A stretch of DNA of 64,000 bases, from assembly GCA_029204225.1 (NCBI GenBank), contig CM055104.1, positions 38,556,527 through 38,620,526 of the forward strand, read 5' to 3'. Below the pieces are notes generated by a model, which worked only from the letters and a program-made list of their open reading frames with translations, made no database searches and had not been told where the DNA came from. Numbering within the stretch: position 1 is the stretch's first letter; each line of letters begins with the position of its first letter. The translations under genes and the position numbers were made by a program. Below are positions 11,301 to 25,900 of the stretch, in pieces. The DNA comes from Diphasiastrum complanatum (taxonomy: Eukaryota > Streptophyta > Lycopodiopsida > Lycopodiales > Lycopodiaceae).

Positions 11301-14300
11301 GGGAACAGCCAAAGGACCAAGGGGATGCGAAACACCAAAAAGTGTGTTTTCACTCAGGGAGTTGGAAGGCCAAATCATGAAGAGCCCTTACGGTCGGGGC
11401 CCCCGAACCCCGCCGTTGGGGGGCATTGCCCCCCAAACCCACCACCGGGGGGCTACCGCCCCCCGAACCCCCTAGGACTTCCTGCTATATAGACATTGTA
11501 GATAAAAATGCTACCGCCCCCCCGTAGATAAAAATGGGGTCCAAATGCGCGCCGAGAAGGGCCCAATATTTATGCCCCCAACTGTATGCACATTGCACTC
11601 ACATCTCCAGTGAAATGAATGCAAAAGTGATCATCATCCATACAGTTGATAGCCCAAACTGTAGGATTAACATTTACTGAAAACCAGAGCAAATAACAAC
11701 CAAATAGCTACTGAAATTAAGATCTGTTTGTGCCCCATCTATTGCACTTCTGAGAGGCAAAACACTGTCCCCTAAAAAAATTTCAGCCATAAGTTATTTT
11801 TCCAAAAAAAAAAAAAAAAAATTGCGATTCTGGGTTCAGAATCGCAATTCGCGAATCACGGAACCAGCGAATTGCGATTTGCTGCAACTATGAACCAAAC
11901 CTCCATATTATACACTAATACACGAAACTCTATTTTTTCTCAAAGTATGCAAGGAAAACCATCTATTTGCCAGTAAAGGAAATCTATAAACTGGATGGGC
12001 TAGCAAACAAGATCATGCAAGATCACAACTTACAAAATGATATGGATGCACATGTGCAAGAGGGACTAAATTTATTGAATCTATAAGAGTACAAAAGCTC
12101 AATGCTGAACTCCTTGACTAGTGCTGGACCTTCTCAATATGTAGACTGGCCACTCACTTTTATGTCCTTCCTCAAAATTTGGACACTCTGAATAGTTTCC
12201 AAATGCTTGTGCAACCACAACATTTCTTGTGGAATTAATTCTCCCATGTGCCACATGTCACATAAAAGCATTCCAAATTTCACGTCATCTAGACTATCAC
12301 CTCCCTATGCCTATACAACCAGCACCTTGATGAGTAATGCAACTACAATGTAGCTCACATAGTCTAATCTGACTCAAACTCAATGTGCATCATTCAAGCT
12401 AGACAAATGACTTTGGGGACAAATAAGCATATGCACTCTAGCACAACCTTAAGGACTATGTTGTTTTATATGACACCAAGAAATATTATAAAATTTTCAA
12501 ATTTATCTTTGCTAAGAGGCTTGGTTAAGCTATCATGGCCCACCTGCCCATTCGTGTCACGTAGTACACAAGCTCGATCTCATCACTTTGTATTTTCTCT
12601 CAAATGAAGTGCTATTGGCTGTCAGTATGCTTCGTCCTAAAATAATATGCTGGATGCTTGGAAAGGCATACACAATCCTTATCATTGTAATGTCGTACAA
12701 CAGCTTTTCACAGTGTATAAATGAAAATTGAGATCAGTTTGCACTCCAATATAATGAATTTCTTGAAGACTTTGTGAGCAGATTTTTTTACACAATGACA
12801 AATAAAGATGTTACTTCTGCTTCAATAGTTCAATTTCCAAGCAATATTGCAAAACCCCACAAATTCTTTTCAAAAGTCTTGTTCTATCTTGCCAATTGAG
12901 CTCTTATCCATAAAGCAGCGCTACGGCAAGATCTTCTTTTTCCTTCTTCCCAAAGAAATTTGCATCTGATTTTTCCTTCTGAAACCCTATCATCTTGAGA
13001 TAATAATCAATTGATTGTACCGCATTCTTGGTGCTTTTCTGATCTAAACAAGGCCTTTTTAAGTTTGCATGCAATACTTTCTTTCACTTAACTGATAGAT
13101 AATATTCCTTGATCTTGCTATACCACCTGGTCAGTTTCTCACCTCGGTTTTGGAATTCCTAATACCAGCTTGGTCGGTTCCTTGACATCTATGTTGGTAT
13201 AATGGGAGGTCCTAAATACTAAACCGTCACTAGTCTGGAAGGCACAAAAAAACTATATTTTCATGTCTAAAGGAGCTTCTTAAGGCAGCCCAATGTCATC
13301 CTCCATTTTCCACTAAGCAATTACCAATAAAAAATAGCATTCCAAGAAAAAATTCTGGGTCAAGTTCAGAAACAATATATTATTCTGAAAATCGTTGCAT
13401 TTCAAAATGGGCGCAGATGAAAATGCTATCCCAAGTATTTAGGGAGGCTGGTAGTGTCTTTCTTTTCCTTGACTATTCATATTCTTAGTGCTATTCTGGT
13501 AGTGTCTTTCTTTTCCTTGACAATTCATATTCTTAGTGCTATTGTTCTATTGTGTATTGTTGTTCTTTTGCAACTCATGTGGCATGTCCATGGTCTTCTC
13601 TCTTCTTAGTCTTGTACATAGTTGCACCACGATTCTAAATCGCGTTTCGTGATTTTCCCAAAATGTGCATGATCATTTTTTTTTTTTGAAAGTTTTTTAG
13701 GCAATATGGGTATCAGATGAAAGCTTTGATTGAGAGCATTATGACTGTGTAGTTTGCCGATTGTTTCGGGTGTAGGATGGTCCATTTTAGGTGCATTAAT
13801 CCTATTATAATTGACAACAGAATTTAGTGTAACAAGAAACAATGAACATGAATCTGAAATTCTGATTAAGCAAGATCATATGATGGTGCTATCCAACCAT
13901 GCACCCTGGAGAAGGGCTTCAATGGCGATCTAGAATAGACTTTGGATGACTGATTTACACAATAACAGAATGCTGAGAGAGCGAACAGCCAAAGGACCAA
14001 GGGGATGCGAAACACCAAAAAGTGTGTTTTCACTCAGGGAGTTGGAAGGCCACATCATGAAGAGGCCTTACCGTCGGGGCCGGGGTCTACCAGCAGCCCC
14101 CGGACCCCGCCATTGGGGGGCGTTGCCCCCCAAACCCCCACCGGGGGGCTACCGCCCCCCGGACCCCCTAGGACTTCCTGCTATATAGACACTGTAGATA
14201 AAATGCTACCGCCTCCCCGTAGATAAAAATGGGGTCCAAATGCGCGCCGAGAAGGGCCCGATATTTATGCCCCCAACTGTATGCACATTGCACTCACATC

Positions 14301-17300
14301 TCCAATGAAATGATTGCAAAAGTGATCATCATCCATACAGTTGATAGCCCAAACTGTAGGATTAACATTTACTGAAAACCAGAGCAAATAACAACCAGAT
14401 AGCTACTTAAAATAAGATCTGTTTGTGCCCCCATCTACTACACTTCTGAGAGGCAAAACGCTGTCCCCTAAAAAAATTTCAGCCATAAGCTATTTTTCCA
14501 AAAGAAAAAAAAAAATTTGCGATTCTGGGTTCAGAATCGCGATTCGCGAATAGCGGACCTAGCGAATCGCGATTCGCTGCAACTATGGTACATAGGTACA
14601 ATCCTCATCAAATATAATATCCCTAAAGATTGAAGCCGCAAGTTAAGTACATCTAACTTGCCCTAAAGATTGAAGGCGCAAGTCAAGTACATCTAACTTG
14701 CGCCTTCAATCTTTAGGGATATTGGCATGAGCTATGTACCCAAAGACTGTCAAATTTGCTACTCTCGGTTTTATACCACTTAATGCTTTTTCAGATGTTG
14801 TTCCATTCACAACATAGAATCAATGAACCGCTATCGGTTCACCACGGTTCTGAGAACCGTATGGTTCTTAAAAAATTTTGCCCAAAACCGTGGTGAACCG
14901 TACTGATTGATAAATTAATTAATTAATTAATTTTTTTTTTAGTTTTCCCCCCCCCCAAAAATAACCCAAAATATGCAAAAAAAGGGCCAAAAAAATCTGT
15001 GAATTCTGTGAAATCATCTGTGAAATCTGTCAATCATCTGTATCATCTGTATCATCAGTCAAATGACTCAAATCATCTGTATCATCTGTGAACTCATCTG
15101 TCAAATCATCTGTACATCATGTGACATCTGTGAAATCTGTCAAATTAGTGATGATTTCAGATGATTTCACATCTGTCAAATCATTTGTATCATCTGTCAA
15201 ATCATCTATACATCTGTGAAATCTGTGAATTTGGTAATTAATTAATTAATTAATTGATTGATTAAATAGAGGAACCGTACCACGGTTCCCAAGACCCACG
15301 GTTCTGGGAACCGTGGGTTCTATGATTCACAACTTAAGTTGGGCTTCTATTAAGAAGATAAGAAGCAGTATTAACAATGTCAATCCTGCTATACGAGTGA
15401 ACTAGTAGCATTATCTAGAATCCAACTTTGATGTGATTTATGAGAAGCCTTTGGTTTGAATTTTACCATTGTACCTTCACATGCCATTTCATTATTTAAA
15501 ATTGGAAAGATTATCCTGCTACGTATTCCATATATTTCCAAGTCTTTGACAAAATGAGCATTGGGCAACTTGATTAAGGGGAAGATGACGCCTTTGGAAG
15601 AGACAAAATGTCTTCGATGTTCAAATGACCAGCTTGAATTATGGTCGTGGAGAGGGCAGGATGTAAAATGAGACATGTTTGCGGGGAAAAAGACCCCTTT
15701 CAAGTTATTTTTGACGAAAAATCATCGCCACGCGCTATTACGCTGACGCGGAACTGTTAAAAAATGACGCGTAAATGGCCCATAATGGCCGGTTGCACTA
15801 CTATTAAAATATTGTTCATTTGCTAATTTACGTTGTATGAAAATTCCATTTATGCGGCCTATGCCCCTAGTTTTCGGGTTTGTCGGGACTAGGAGGTACC
15901 AAGTATTTTCGTAATACAGTTTTAGTAATTAAAAACTTGGCCGTGAGCCCATAAAAACTGAAACCGTATATAGGGCCCAACTGCCAAAAAGCCCCTATTA
16001 GTGCCCATTCATGAAAAGGTGCACCTCTTTGGGCCTCAGCCCTCTCTAGCATTAGAAGGGGCCAGCCTCTACGTAGCATTCAGCCATTGTCATCTTCTTG
16101 GAGAAAGAGAGAGAGAGCGTGTGCAAGAAGGAGTGTGTGGAGAAGAGGAGGAAAGGAGAAGAGGCTGTAGCCTGGTGCCTTCCACTCTCATCCATTTCCA
16201 TTTTGTTGTCTGATTCATTCATTGTTATTGATCTACAATTTAAATCATTAGCATTGTGTTACCACTATTTGTGGATCTGTGAATTGTTCTTTCTGCTGCC
16301 TCTAACATTGTGGTTGCAGGCTGTGAGGATTTGAAAGCCTTCTAATACATTTGCTTGTAAGCTTTAAAGTGTACCAAATTTTGTTGTCATCTCCTTTTTG
16401 CAGGGATATGAGTGTGAAGGTTTCTTAAGTTTGTGGTTTGATGCAAGAACAATATTCTTGTCTGCTCATTCACTCTTGCAAATACTGTTTTGATTGAATG
16501 TTCATTATAAATGATACCATTCATAGTCTGCCATCACTCGTCAGACAATCCTCTCTTGTCCTGTTCATGCTCAAACACTCCATTCCAAAGGTTTTGCCTT
16601 GCTTGCAGCCCTGGCCATTTACTTCAAAGTTAATTTGTAGGGTCTATAAGAGACTTAAAAAGAGTTAAATTTGAAAGCTTAATTGGAAGTCAGAGAATTC
16701 GTTGTGTCAGTTGCTGGTTTTATAGCCCAGGACAGCAAGGGAAGGAAGGAAATCTCTTGCCATGTTCAGCGGGAAGGAGTGTCAATCTTCTCGTTGTGTG
16801 AGTAGTTGGTTTGTAGGCCATTAGCCTGTTTGATTGCGCCCATTTGCCTCGTTGCCTGCAACCTGCTGGTTTATGTCCCTAGCCCTGATCTGCGGCCATC
16901 TCTTTCATCTACCTATCAGCGATCTGGTCTGTGTTCTTCACCCATTCATTACCCACCTCAAAACCTACCTGTGGCTTGTTGTGTGTCGTGCTCACTCCAT
17001 CTCATGTCTATGTGGAAGAACAGCCTCCTACGGCCCTCCTGATCCCTCTCACTGGCCCGTTCTGTGGCCAGTCGGTTGCTGCCCGATCTGTGGGCTGTTG
17101 CACTCCCTGCTATGGCCAATACATGCATGATCTAGTCCCTCCGTGTGTGAACCAGCCCTGAAATCCAACTATTAAACCTCATTGCTATTTAGGCATATGT
17201 CAAGCTTAAAGCCCGTGTATGTGCCTGCTTTGTCTTAAAAGATCCCAGAAAACGTTCCTGATCTGCATCGCTTTCTGACCATGACTTAAGAAAAGGGATG

Positions 17301-19869
17301 CGCTTTGCTAGCTACTAATTATAATGTCATTTTCGTCAGTTCTAGATATGCTCTGTGGGTCGCTAAAATGCAGGGTGTTTTGCCCATTTGGAAACTGCTA
17401 GTTTTGTGGGCGTTTTACATCATCGGTCTGCATCATTGTGAAGGATTTCTCTTGCGGCCGTCAGCTCTATCTTAAACGACGGAGATCGCGTTCCAATACC
17501 TCTTTGCTGCTCTGGGCTCTCATCCCTATCTCCTGTCCATCGGCGCCATGACGTGCTACCTAACCCATTCCACTTTCTGTCTGTGGTCTATACTCTGACC
17601 GGTAGCCCTTTCCCTGTTACCAGCGAGATCTATTTGATTACCTGCGATTGCTCCCTTTTCCTTACCTGCACTCTGGTGTCTTGCCATTAACCCTACCTTT
17701 AGCTCCTTGTCATTACCAAACTTGCCGCTTCCTACTTGTTTTTGGCCTATTCATTGCCCTGTCTAATCCATTCCCATTTCCTACCTGCGGCTTTACTCCG
17801 TTTATGGATTGACTTAAGACCACTTGTGAAAATTCCTTGCTTGCATCCATCACTGTTCGGATTGCGCCTCATCGCATTTTGGCTCGACGGTATTTGAGAA
17901 AGACTCTAGCTCATGGTTTTGGGAGATCTTCGTGATTCCGACCTTGTGAAACTTTATACTATCCTCATGGTCTAATTGCAGACCATACTACCATTAGTAA
18001 CAAACATTCCTGAAGCCTATGCAAATGGTCATATGAAGCTTAGGCGCTTATTTAAGATCTAAACCTATTTTACCTCACTCGTTAAGTGAATCTCAGCTTG
18101 TACACGAGTTATGCTTGTACGTCTCATCGGTATCTCAAAAGCCAGAGCTTACATGCGTGACCTCTTGTTCATTTCAAAGTTCCTTAAGCTATATTTGAAA
18201 ATTGCCTGTTGACCGTTAGAAATTCGCCTTGTCAATTGACACTGGAAGTGCCAGTGGTCATGAACACTGTATTTTTCGACTCCATACCCAATGGAGCTTG
18301 AGCTGTAATTGTGGTATAGACCGACTTCCATTAGAATTCTCTAAGATTGATAGCCTATTTGGGGTCGTTTTATAATCCTTCAAGACATTGAGCTGTTAGT
18401 ATAAGGAACGTTGTTGGCCAATCACTAAATACTAAGTACAATAAGTAGTGGGCCAGTGAATGGACCACCGAACAAGCTTCCCTTCTAAAACCTGGGCCAT
18501 TCATTGTCAATATTCTAACTTGTAACCATCCATCCATATTCCACATCATTCATTATGGGTGATTTCTACTAGTGCTATGAGGGTGTTGGACTAATCTTAT
18601 AGTTGGCATAGTGTGCAACAAGACTTATTTTAACTACTTTCATATAAGTCAATTTGTTCAGAGTGTTTTTGTTCAGAATGTTGATTACTTTTGGCAAGTT
18701 TATGTATGTACAACTACTATTGCTATTTGCTAGAATAATATCTATTGAACCTTATATTGGAATCGACAATTGTTGGTAAGGGAATAACCATCAGATTAAA
18801 AACCTAGAAGATTTATTTTGTAGGATATTATTGAGAGCCGCTAGGTGGGGGGGAGAGAGAAAGAAGGAAAGAAAGAAAATCTTCTAAAACCAATAGGCAC
18901 ATCAAGTAAATACACCTTAAGTATGATAGATACTAGAAGTAGCATATAAATGTCTCCAGAAGAAACCAAGAAACCACTTCTAGATAAGCAAGACTAAACG
19001 AATCTCTGCCCTACTCTCTAGGTAGATCTGAGAGAGAGATGATACAATGGAATGATATAACTAGAGCTATACAAGAACAAAGCATAACTATGTGATATGT
19101 CATGTCACAAACGACCCTTGCCGAAGCAAGCAAGAAAAGATGACGATGCCAATACTGAAGAGGGAACAGTAGGCCTGCTCGCATGAGCCTCGGACCTGCG
19201 AAATCTCCTGGTAGCCATGAGCTCCGTCTCCCATTAGTACACTGTCGTTGGTCCCGTGAAGGTCTTGAGAAAGGATATTTGACTACTCCTCCGACAAAGT
19301 TCCACCCTCAAGGTCTGCTCTAGATCATCTCCTCGAGAAAAAGGAGGTAATTTGGGTTTGGGAGTGCTAAAGTCCATCTTGGTACCGTCCCCTAATCTTG
19401 TAATAAATAGGGCATTTGAATAGGGAATGCTCCTTTGACTCCACCTCCCCTAATGTGCATATCTGGCAAAGCCTGTGCATGTGAGGAATGCCCTGGAAGT
19501 GCCCCATCTCCACATATAACTGGTGTGAGAAAACTTGAAACTCTACCAATGTAAATCGAAGGCAATGTGAGCGTCCACTATCCAAGTAACGAGGTACGAT
19601 TGGGGCCCTGGCAATATCCAGATCTAGGAAACAGGGAACGGTAAAAATCCGGTTTGACCCCAAGAGGGCCTTGCCATGTTACATGAGAATATGCACGATA
19701 AATAACCCCCCCGTACTAATGAAATCCCACTGGTAAATCTGAGATAGCAACGCCATATATCTGTAAGAGACGAGCAGCCTGGGAGTACCATGATAACCGA
19801 TCACCTTAGTGATGAAGTTGCAGAGTTAAACATGAATAGCATGAAAATGGAAGATTCATCACTCTTTGA

Positions 19870-19941
<72 letters not shown>

Positions 19942-22900
19942 GCTTTAATGATGTCTTTTCCATGCCAAAAGACATATAAGACAAACGGTACATGTCAACT
20001 ATGTGATAATGTAAGGCCTAGTGGGGGCTCCGATGTTATTGGTTAATAAAAAAGAGGGAGGAACTCATCTTTGTACAGATTATACAAAATTAAACAAACT
20101 AACCATTGAGAATAGATATCCCTTGCCTCGAATGGATGAACCACTTGATTGATTGAATGGTGCAAAGTACTTCACCAAAATCGATTTGAGATCAAGGTAT
20201 CATCATATTCGAATTAAAACTAAGGATGTGCCAAAAACTCGGTTTTATATTAGGTATGGCCATTATGGGTTTCTAATTTTGTTGTTTGGGAAATTCCATA
20301 GTGGTTTACTTGGATGGCATTCTCATCTATAGTAGAACTTGAAAGGAGCACGAAGAGCATCTTAGAATTGTCTTGAGGCTACTAAGACAGGATAAGCTCA
20401 ACGCCAAACAATCCAAGTGCGAATTCTTCCAAACAAGACTAGAATACCTCGGTCACATTATTACCGTGGGTTGGAAATTGACCCTAACAAGGTTCACAAG
20501 GTTCATGAGTGGCCTATTCTCCTGACTATATGTGAAGTCAAATTTTTTCTTGGCTTCATTGGATTTTCCATAGATTATTGATATGTGATAATTGCATTAC
20601 CCTAGACAAATCTCCTAAAAGGGCCAAGAAAACTAGTCGACACAGTAAGTTCAGTCCTTCGGATACTTGGACTAAGGAGTTAAATCAATGTTTTGAAACT
20701 CTAAAGCATTGTGTGTCTACAGCTCCAATATTACACATATGTGCCTGAAACAAATGCTAATGACTTTGTTATAGGAGTAGTCCTATTTCAGGATGGTAGA
20801 CCGGTTGTTGTTGAAAGCAAAAAGTTGGATCCTACTCAAAGGCGTTATTCAAGCTACGATAAGAAACTTCTTGCTATTATAGATGCTCTTAAATTCTAGA
20901 GACATTATTTGTATGGCTCTAGGTTTACAATTGTGACTGATCACCAAGCACTAAGGTATACTTGTGATGCAGTTCGGGGTCATAGCCAAGTGGTCAGAGT
21001 TGCTCCATGAATTTCAATACCGGAAGGGTACGTCAAACTGTGTCACGGATGCCTTAAGCCGGATTGGAGAGGTTAATCAGTTAAGCTTTTCTGAAATCCA
21101 ATCTGATTTTTATCTATCCAATAGAGATGTGTAAGGCCAACAAGTACTTGGATCAGATTTAGCTAGATGCCCTAGCAGAAAATTCTAGATCTAATATTCA
21201 ACTTGGAAAGTAGGGCTCCAAGATTTCTCCTCGGGTTGAGATACTACAAGATAATTCCATTTGGAATGGGTTACTTTTTCGAAATGGGAAGGTATGTGTG
21301 CCAAAAAATGAGAATATTAGGGCCCAAATCCTGCATGTATGCCATGATAGCCCCTGTGCGGGACACCCAAGTACACAAAAGATGTGTGATCTAGGAAAGA
21401 GGAACTTTTATTGGCCAAAACTTAAAGATCAAGTGGAGGTACATGTTCACAAGTGTGGACAATGCCAAGTCGATAAACCCAAAAGACTTAAGGCAGCTGT
21501 CTTGTTACTTCCATTGGAAATTCCTGAAAGAAAGTGGGAAACTTTGTACTTGGACTTCCTCGGACGAGAAAGCAAAATGATGCCACATAGGTGGTAGTTG
21601 ACAGGCCAACCAAAACGGGGAAATTCATTCCAACTAAGATGACTATCAAAGCTTCAGAACATGCTTGGCTGGTCGTGGAAAAGCTGTTCAAGTTGTAGGG
21701 TTTGCCAATGACCTTGTTAGTGACTAGGATTCAAAGTTCACCAGCAAAATTTGGCGAGGATTCTTCGAGACATTGGAGACCACATTGAATCTAGAGTCAT
21801 CAGATCATCCAGAGAATGGTCAAACTAAATGGACAAACGAGTCTATGGAAGATATGCTTCATGCATACGTTCGTTTCCAAGTGATAGTCGGATTGGAAAG
21901 TGCACCCTCCCAGTGGTTGAATTTGTCTATAATAGCACAAAGCACTCAGCGACGAGTTATAACAAACAAGGGATGTCAGAGTAACCACTATAACTAAGAA
22001 TTATGTGGAAGATGGACAGCAGCACCTCAATAACAAGAGTCTTACTAATACATAAATGATCCATGTTCTCAATTTGTTGTAAAGGCAACAATTCAAAAAT
22101 ATATATGATTAGAGCTCAAAAGTGTGCAATCAAAACCTGCATGTGAGGTAACAAAGTTGGACCTGCTGCTCTAGCAATACGCAGAAAAGACGTGCATACT
22201 TGTAACCTTGTTCTGGTACTCGCCAAAGCTGCCGAATTCTACATGTGCAAAATACGTGCTCTTAGCTATATCACTAGCTGCATAGAAGATTGAATCAGAG
22301 AACTATTCTTATCACATCTAGAAGATTTCCCGTCTTGAACATACAAAAGTAGCAGCATACCATAATCAAGAACATGTTTTATGATGAAAGAAATGATAGT
22401 CACGCACTTTTTCAAGAGGTACAGATGTCAAGAGTATAAAAATCTTCTGTATAACTAGTGGAACTGCAGCAGGAGAAAATCGCAAATAAGGCCCAATGGC
22501 ATCAAAATGTCGTCCAAGAAGCTCCACCAGCGGTGGTTCTTTCCATTCAACTGACAGTAACCGTTGAATCAAGCCTGTAAACTTCAAAACATAGCTTAGA
22601 TTAGAAAAACAAGCTGTTGAAATGCATAAAGCAGTTTAATGGACAATGCTTCAAGTTAGCGAACAACCTTCCATAATAATAGTGAATTCCCTTTGTGTGG
22701 TGGAAGTGATAGCTGAAGCAGCCATTATGCCTTCTGGAATCGCATTCACAATTGTTTCCAGCATTGTCTGTGTTCCTTCTAATGAAGAGAGCTCCTGCAC
22801 AGTACTTTTACGAGATCTGATCTAAATCAAAAGACAGATTTGTCTTGAACTTGATGATCTTAGATACTGAAGAAGTGGAGATACAGCAACCAGAATAAGT

Positions 22901-25900
22901 AGGCATATGTTTACTGGTATATCCAATGGCTTAACTAACTAGCAAGGAAATAGAAATACAGCCACAGAAATGATACTAGCTCAGTATATAGTATCTCGTG
23001 ACATTGAACAGCTCAACATATAACCAGAACTAACTAGCGAGGAAATAGAAATACAGCCACAGAAATGATACTATTTCAGTATATGGTATCTCATGGCATC
23101 GAGCAGCTCAACATATAACCAGAACTAACTAGCGAGGAAATAGAAATACAGCCACAGAAATGATAATAGCTCAGCTTATGGACTTTTGTAACATTGAAAA
23201 GCTCAATTCAAGACCACACTTTTTAAGGAGCCTTTGGATCAAACTGATCCACAATAACAAATTCAAGAATGTGGTAAGACTACATCTCATAGCCACTGTA
23301 ATATCAGGATTGAAACAACAGTACATGACCTACTTCCACCTATTTTAAGTAAAAATCAAAATGTTATAAAGAGAAGCCAAAATGGAGTTCCACCAAAAAG
23401 TGAAATGATGCACATCCAGCTTCATAGACGCATGTGGTCGGATGGGATTACAACAGTAAAATGCTAACATGGAAGTTGCTGGCGTACAATTGTTGTAGTA
23501 TGATTAAGACTCACGCTGATGCAAAGAAGATGAATCCTAGAGGACATGTAAGGCATGATTGAAATTAATAAAGATGAAAGCGGATAAGCCAGCAAAATGT
23601 TCACACAAAACGAAACATTGACTGAATGGTATGTGAATTGAATGGGCAATTAAGAACACCTATTACTTATGTTTTCAACTTTTTGTATCCATTAGTTTGA
23701 GATTCTTCAAAAGTACAATGGAAAAAACTAACTCGGAAAATGGAACCCTTGCACGAGTTAGCATCAACAGACATAGAAGAGAAGATTACAAAAACTAGAA
23801 AGAATGCAAATTGGAAAAGAGCTCAATGCTTACGTGAAACAAGAAGATGTAGAGGAAAAGAACAAAGTGAATTTACCAATATCGGTGCATGAAGTACTAC
23901 TTCAAGTCTTTGTGCAATTTTTGATACAGCTACAACAGGCTGCTGGGCAGCAATTAGTCTAATCAGTTCTATCTGCAAAACAAAAAAAACACTCGTCAAC
24001 CAAGCTCATGATTTCAGCTTCGCCTCAAACTGATAAACATTGGCAGCGATTTTATATTCCAATTTATTATGTGCGTAAACAAACTCTATAACCAGGTGGA
24101 AGTCAACCTGATTTTCTTAGCAGTCTTGTTCAAGTGTATATTGAACAATTCATAATTTGGGACATGTAACACATACTAAAACTTTAAGAAATGGGAAAAG
24201 AGTTCGCTTCGTAATGTTAAGACATCATCATTTGCTGAAACTGAGGCTTATCAGAACAGAGATTCATCTAAGGTTTGCAAAAATGGAAAAGCTTCCTTAG
24301 ATCAACTGCATATGTTTGAGTTTAGCACGCTCCCCATCAAAAAGTAACACAAAGAAATGAGGAAAAAGTGCATGGAGTCAAGAGGCGAAAGATGGCTACA
24401 AGATTGAGCTGTAATCAAACCTTCGAGAAGTTTTTTACAGAAGAACAATGGAAGTTACTGCCAAACAGATCAGCAATTCATTATTACTAACAACTTTATA
24501 GTGTCCCATGCACAGTGGCAATTCTAGGCAAAGTACATTATGAATCTGTAATAAGGAATCCTTGCATACAGTAATAAACCTGTACCATCTTATACTAACC
24601 GTGTAAGTTAGTTCCTTGACTGATAATGCCACTAAATCTCTGAAAGGTAAGCCAAGAATTGGGTCCTTGAAAATGTCTGATGTGACTTACGGAATTTGCC
24701 TCAATATCATGACTGCTAAATTTATACAGTTATGACATTTTCAGTAGACTGGCAACCCAGTGACATACATCCAATGTATCATTCCTATCGTTCTTTTTGC
24801 AATCGTATTACACCTTGGAGTAGAAGGTGCTAAAAGTAGTTGTAAGAGCATGCAGAGCTACAAAAAAAGCTGATCGTCATTTATTATTATTAGCATATCA
24901 TACACCCTTATTGTGTAGGCACATAGAGGACTGAATGTCAAGCACACTCTTGCAGACTGTAGTCTAGTTAGAAAAAAGTTGTCAGTAAAAAATAAACTGC
25001 TGCTTCTTTGAATAGAAGCATTGCCTAAAGACTGCCAAATGAGAAAAGTTCCTATCACATAAAGTCATTATATTCTGCTGGTAGTTCATAACTATACTAG
25101 CTACTTGTGACCCTATACTCTTAACAAACCTATTATGATTCGCTAAGCAAGTCACACCATTAGAAATGGATTTCAGCCCTGTTTTTTGAAAGGCAGCCTT
25201 TAGATGGTGGCTTTCATGTGCGAGTCAATACTAATTCTGTAAGAAAAACAATGTCCAAATGAAGTAAGCCTATTTTTTTAAGTCCAACTAGATAATATGT
25301 ATAACAACTCATGTCTATGTGTGTGCTTAGAGATATCTATGTGCATCAATCATCTGGCAAGTAAGTCGCCTCAAGAAATGTACACAATGTTCAAACTTGT
25401 ATTAAACCATTAAATTTCTTATTCGATGCCAACACCCTTTTATCCTACAGCAAACATGTGAATTGAATTATACAGAAGCCAGAAACCATCCCAATTCGAT
25501 CCACAAGTCAATGCACAAGCATCTAAAGTTATCAGGCCCCCCCTCTACACACTTAAGCTATGGCTCTAGCTTACTTCCTATTGCACCAGTATTTTGATAA
25601 GCCCATTCCCTGCTACAAATAATAACAAATAAAGAGCCACCTTCCAAAAGAATTTTACCCTGCCCCAAGAAGGAACAGAGAAAGTGAAAGATTGCGAGCC
25701 TCATCCATCATGACCTTTGAAGATTCTCAAAGAGAAAGGAATGCATTAAGCACTATGTTGGAAAAAAAAACAATAAAAATAAAGAGCAAGTATCAAGGAC
25801 AAAATTCCCACAATGCCAAGAACTAAACGAGATATGACAACTACAGAAAGCTCGCCTGGTGTTGTAAAGAAAATTCAAATACTATAATACTATCGAGCCT

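Larger units (their letters stand above)
14588..15703 (-). pseudogene. Decayed Ty1/copia integrase C-terminal region, split by hAT-like element 3
   Basis: Reading the minus strand across element 3: an [13 protein letters not shown]-like segment (15340-15400), then after the insertion [28 protein letters not shown] and RRKLD, which is the copia order ...TASYLINRSPT...VFGC.AY.HIPK..R.KLD. A 104-residue open frame above 15389 may be more of the same element but shows no clear motif. Confidence 0.6.

Noticed and set aside
16806-17161. Three overlapping 76-98-codon plus-strand ORFs
   Set aside because: All frames are open because stops are rare in this GC/pyrimidine-rich stretch. No motif, and codon content differs between frames without preference.
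22795-23876. A missing HASTY exon between exons 12 and 13
   Set aside because: Exons 12 and 13 join in phase 0 and together cover the expected family length, so no further exon is needed.
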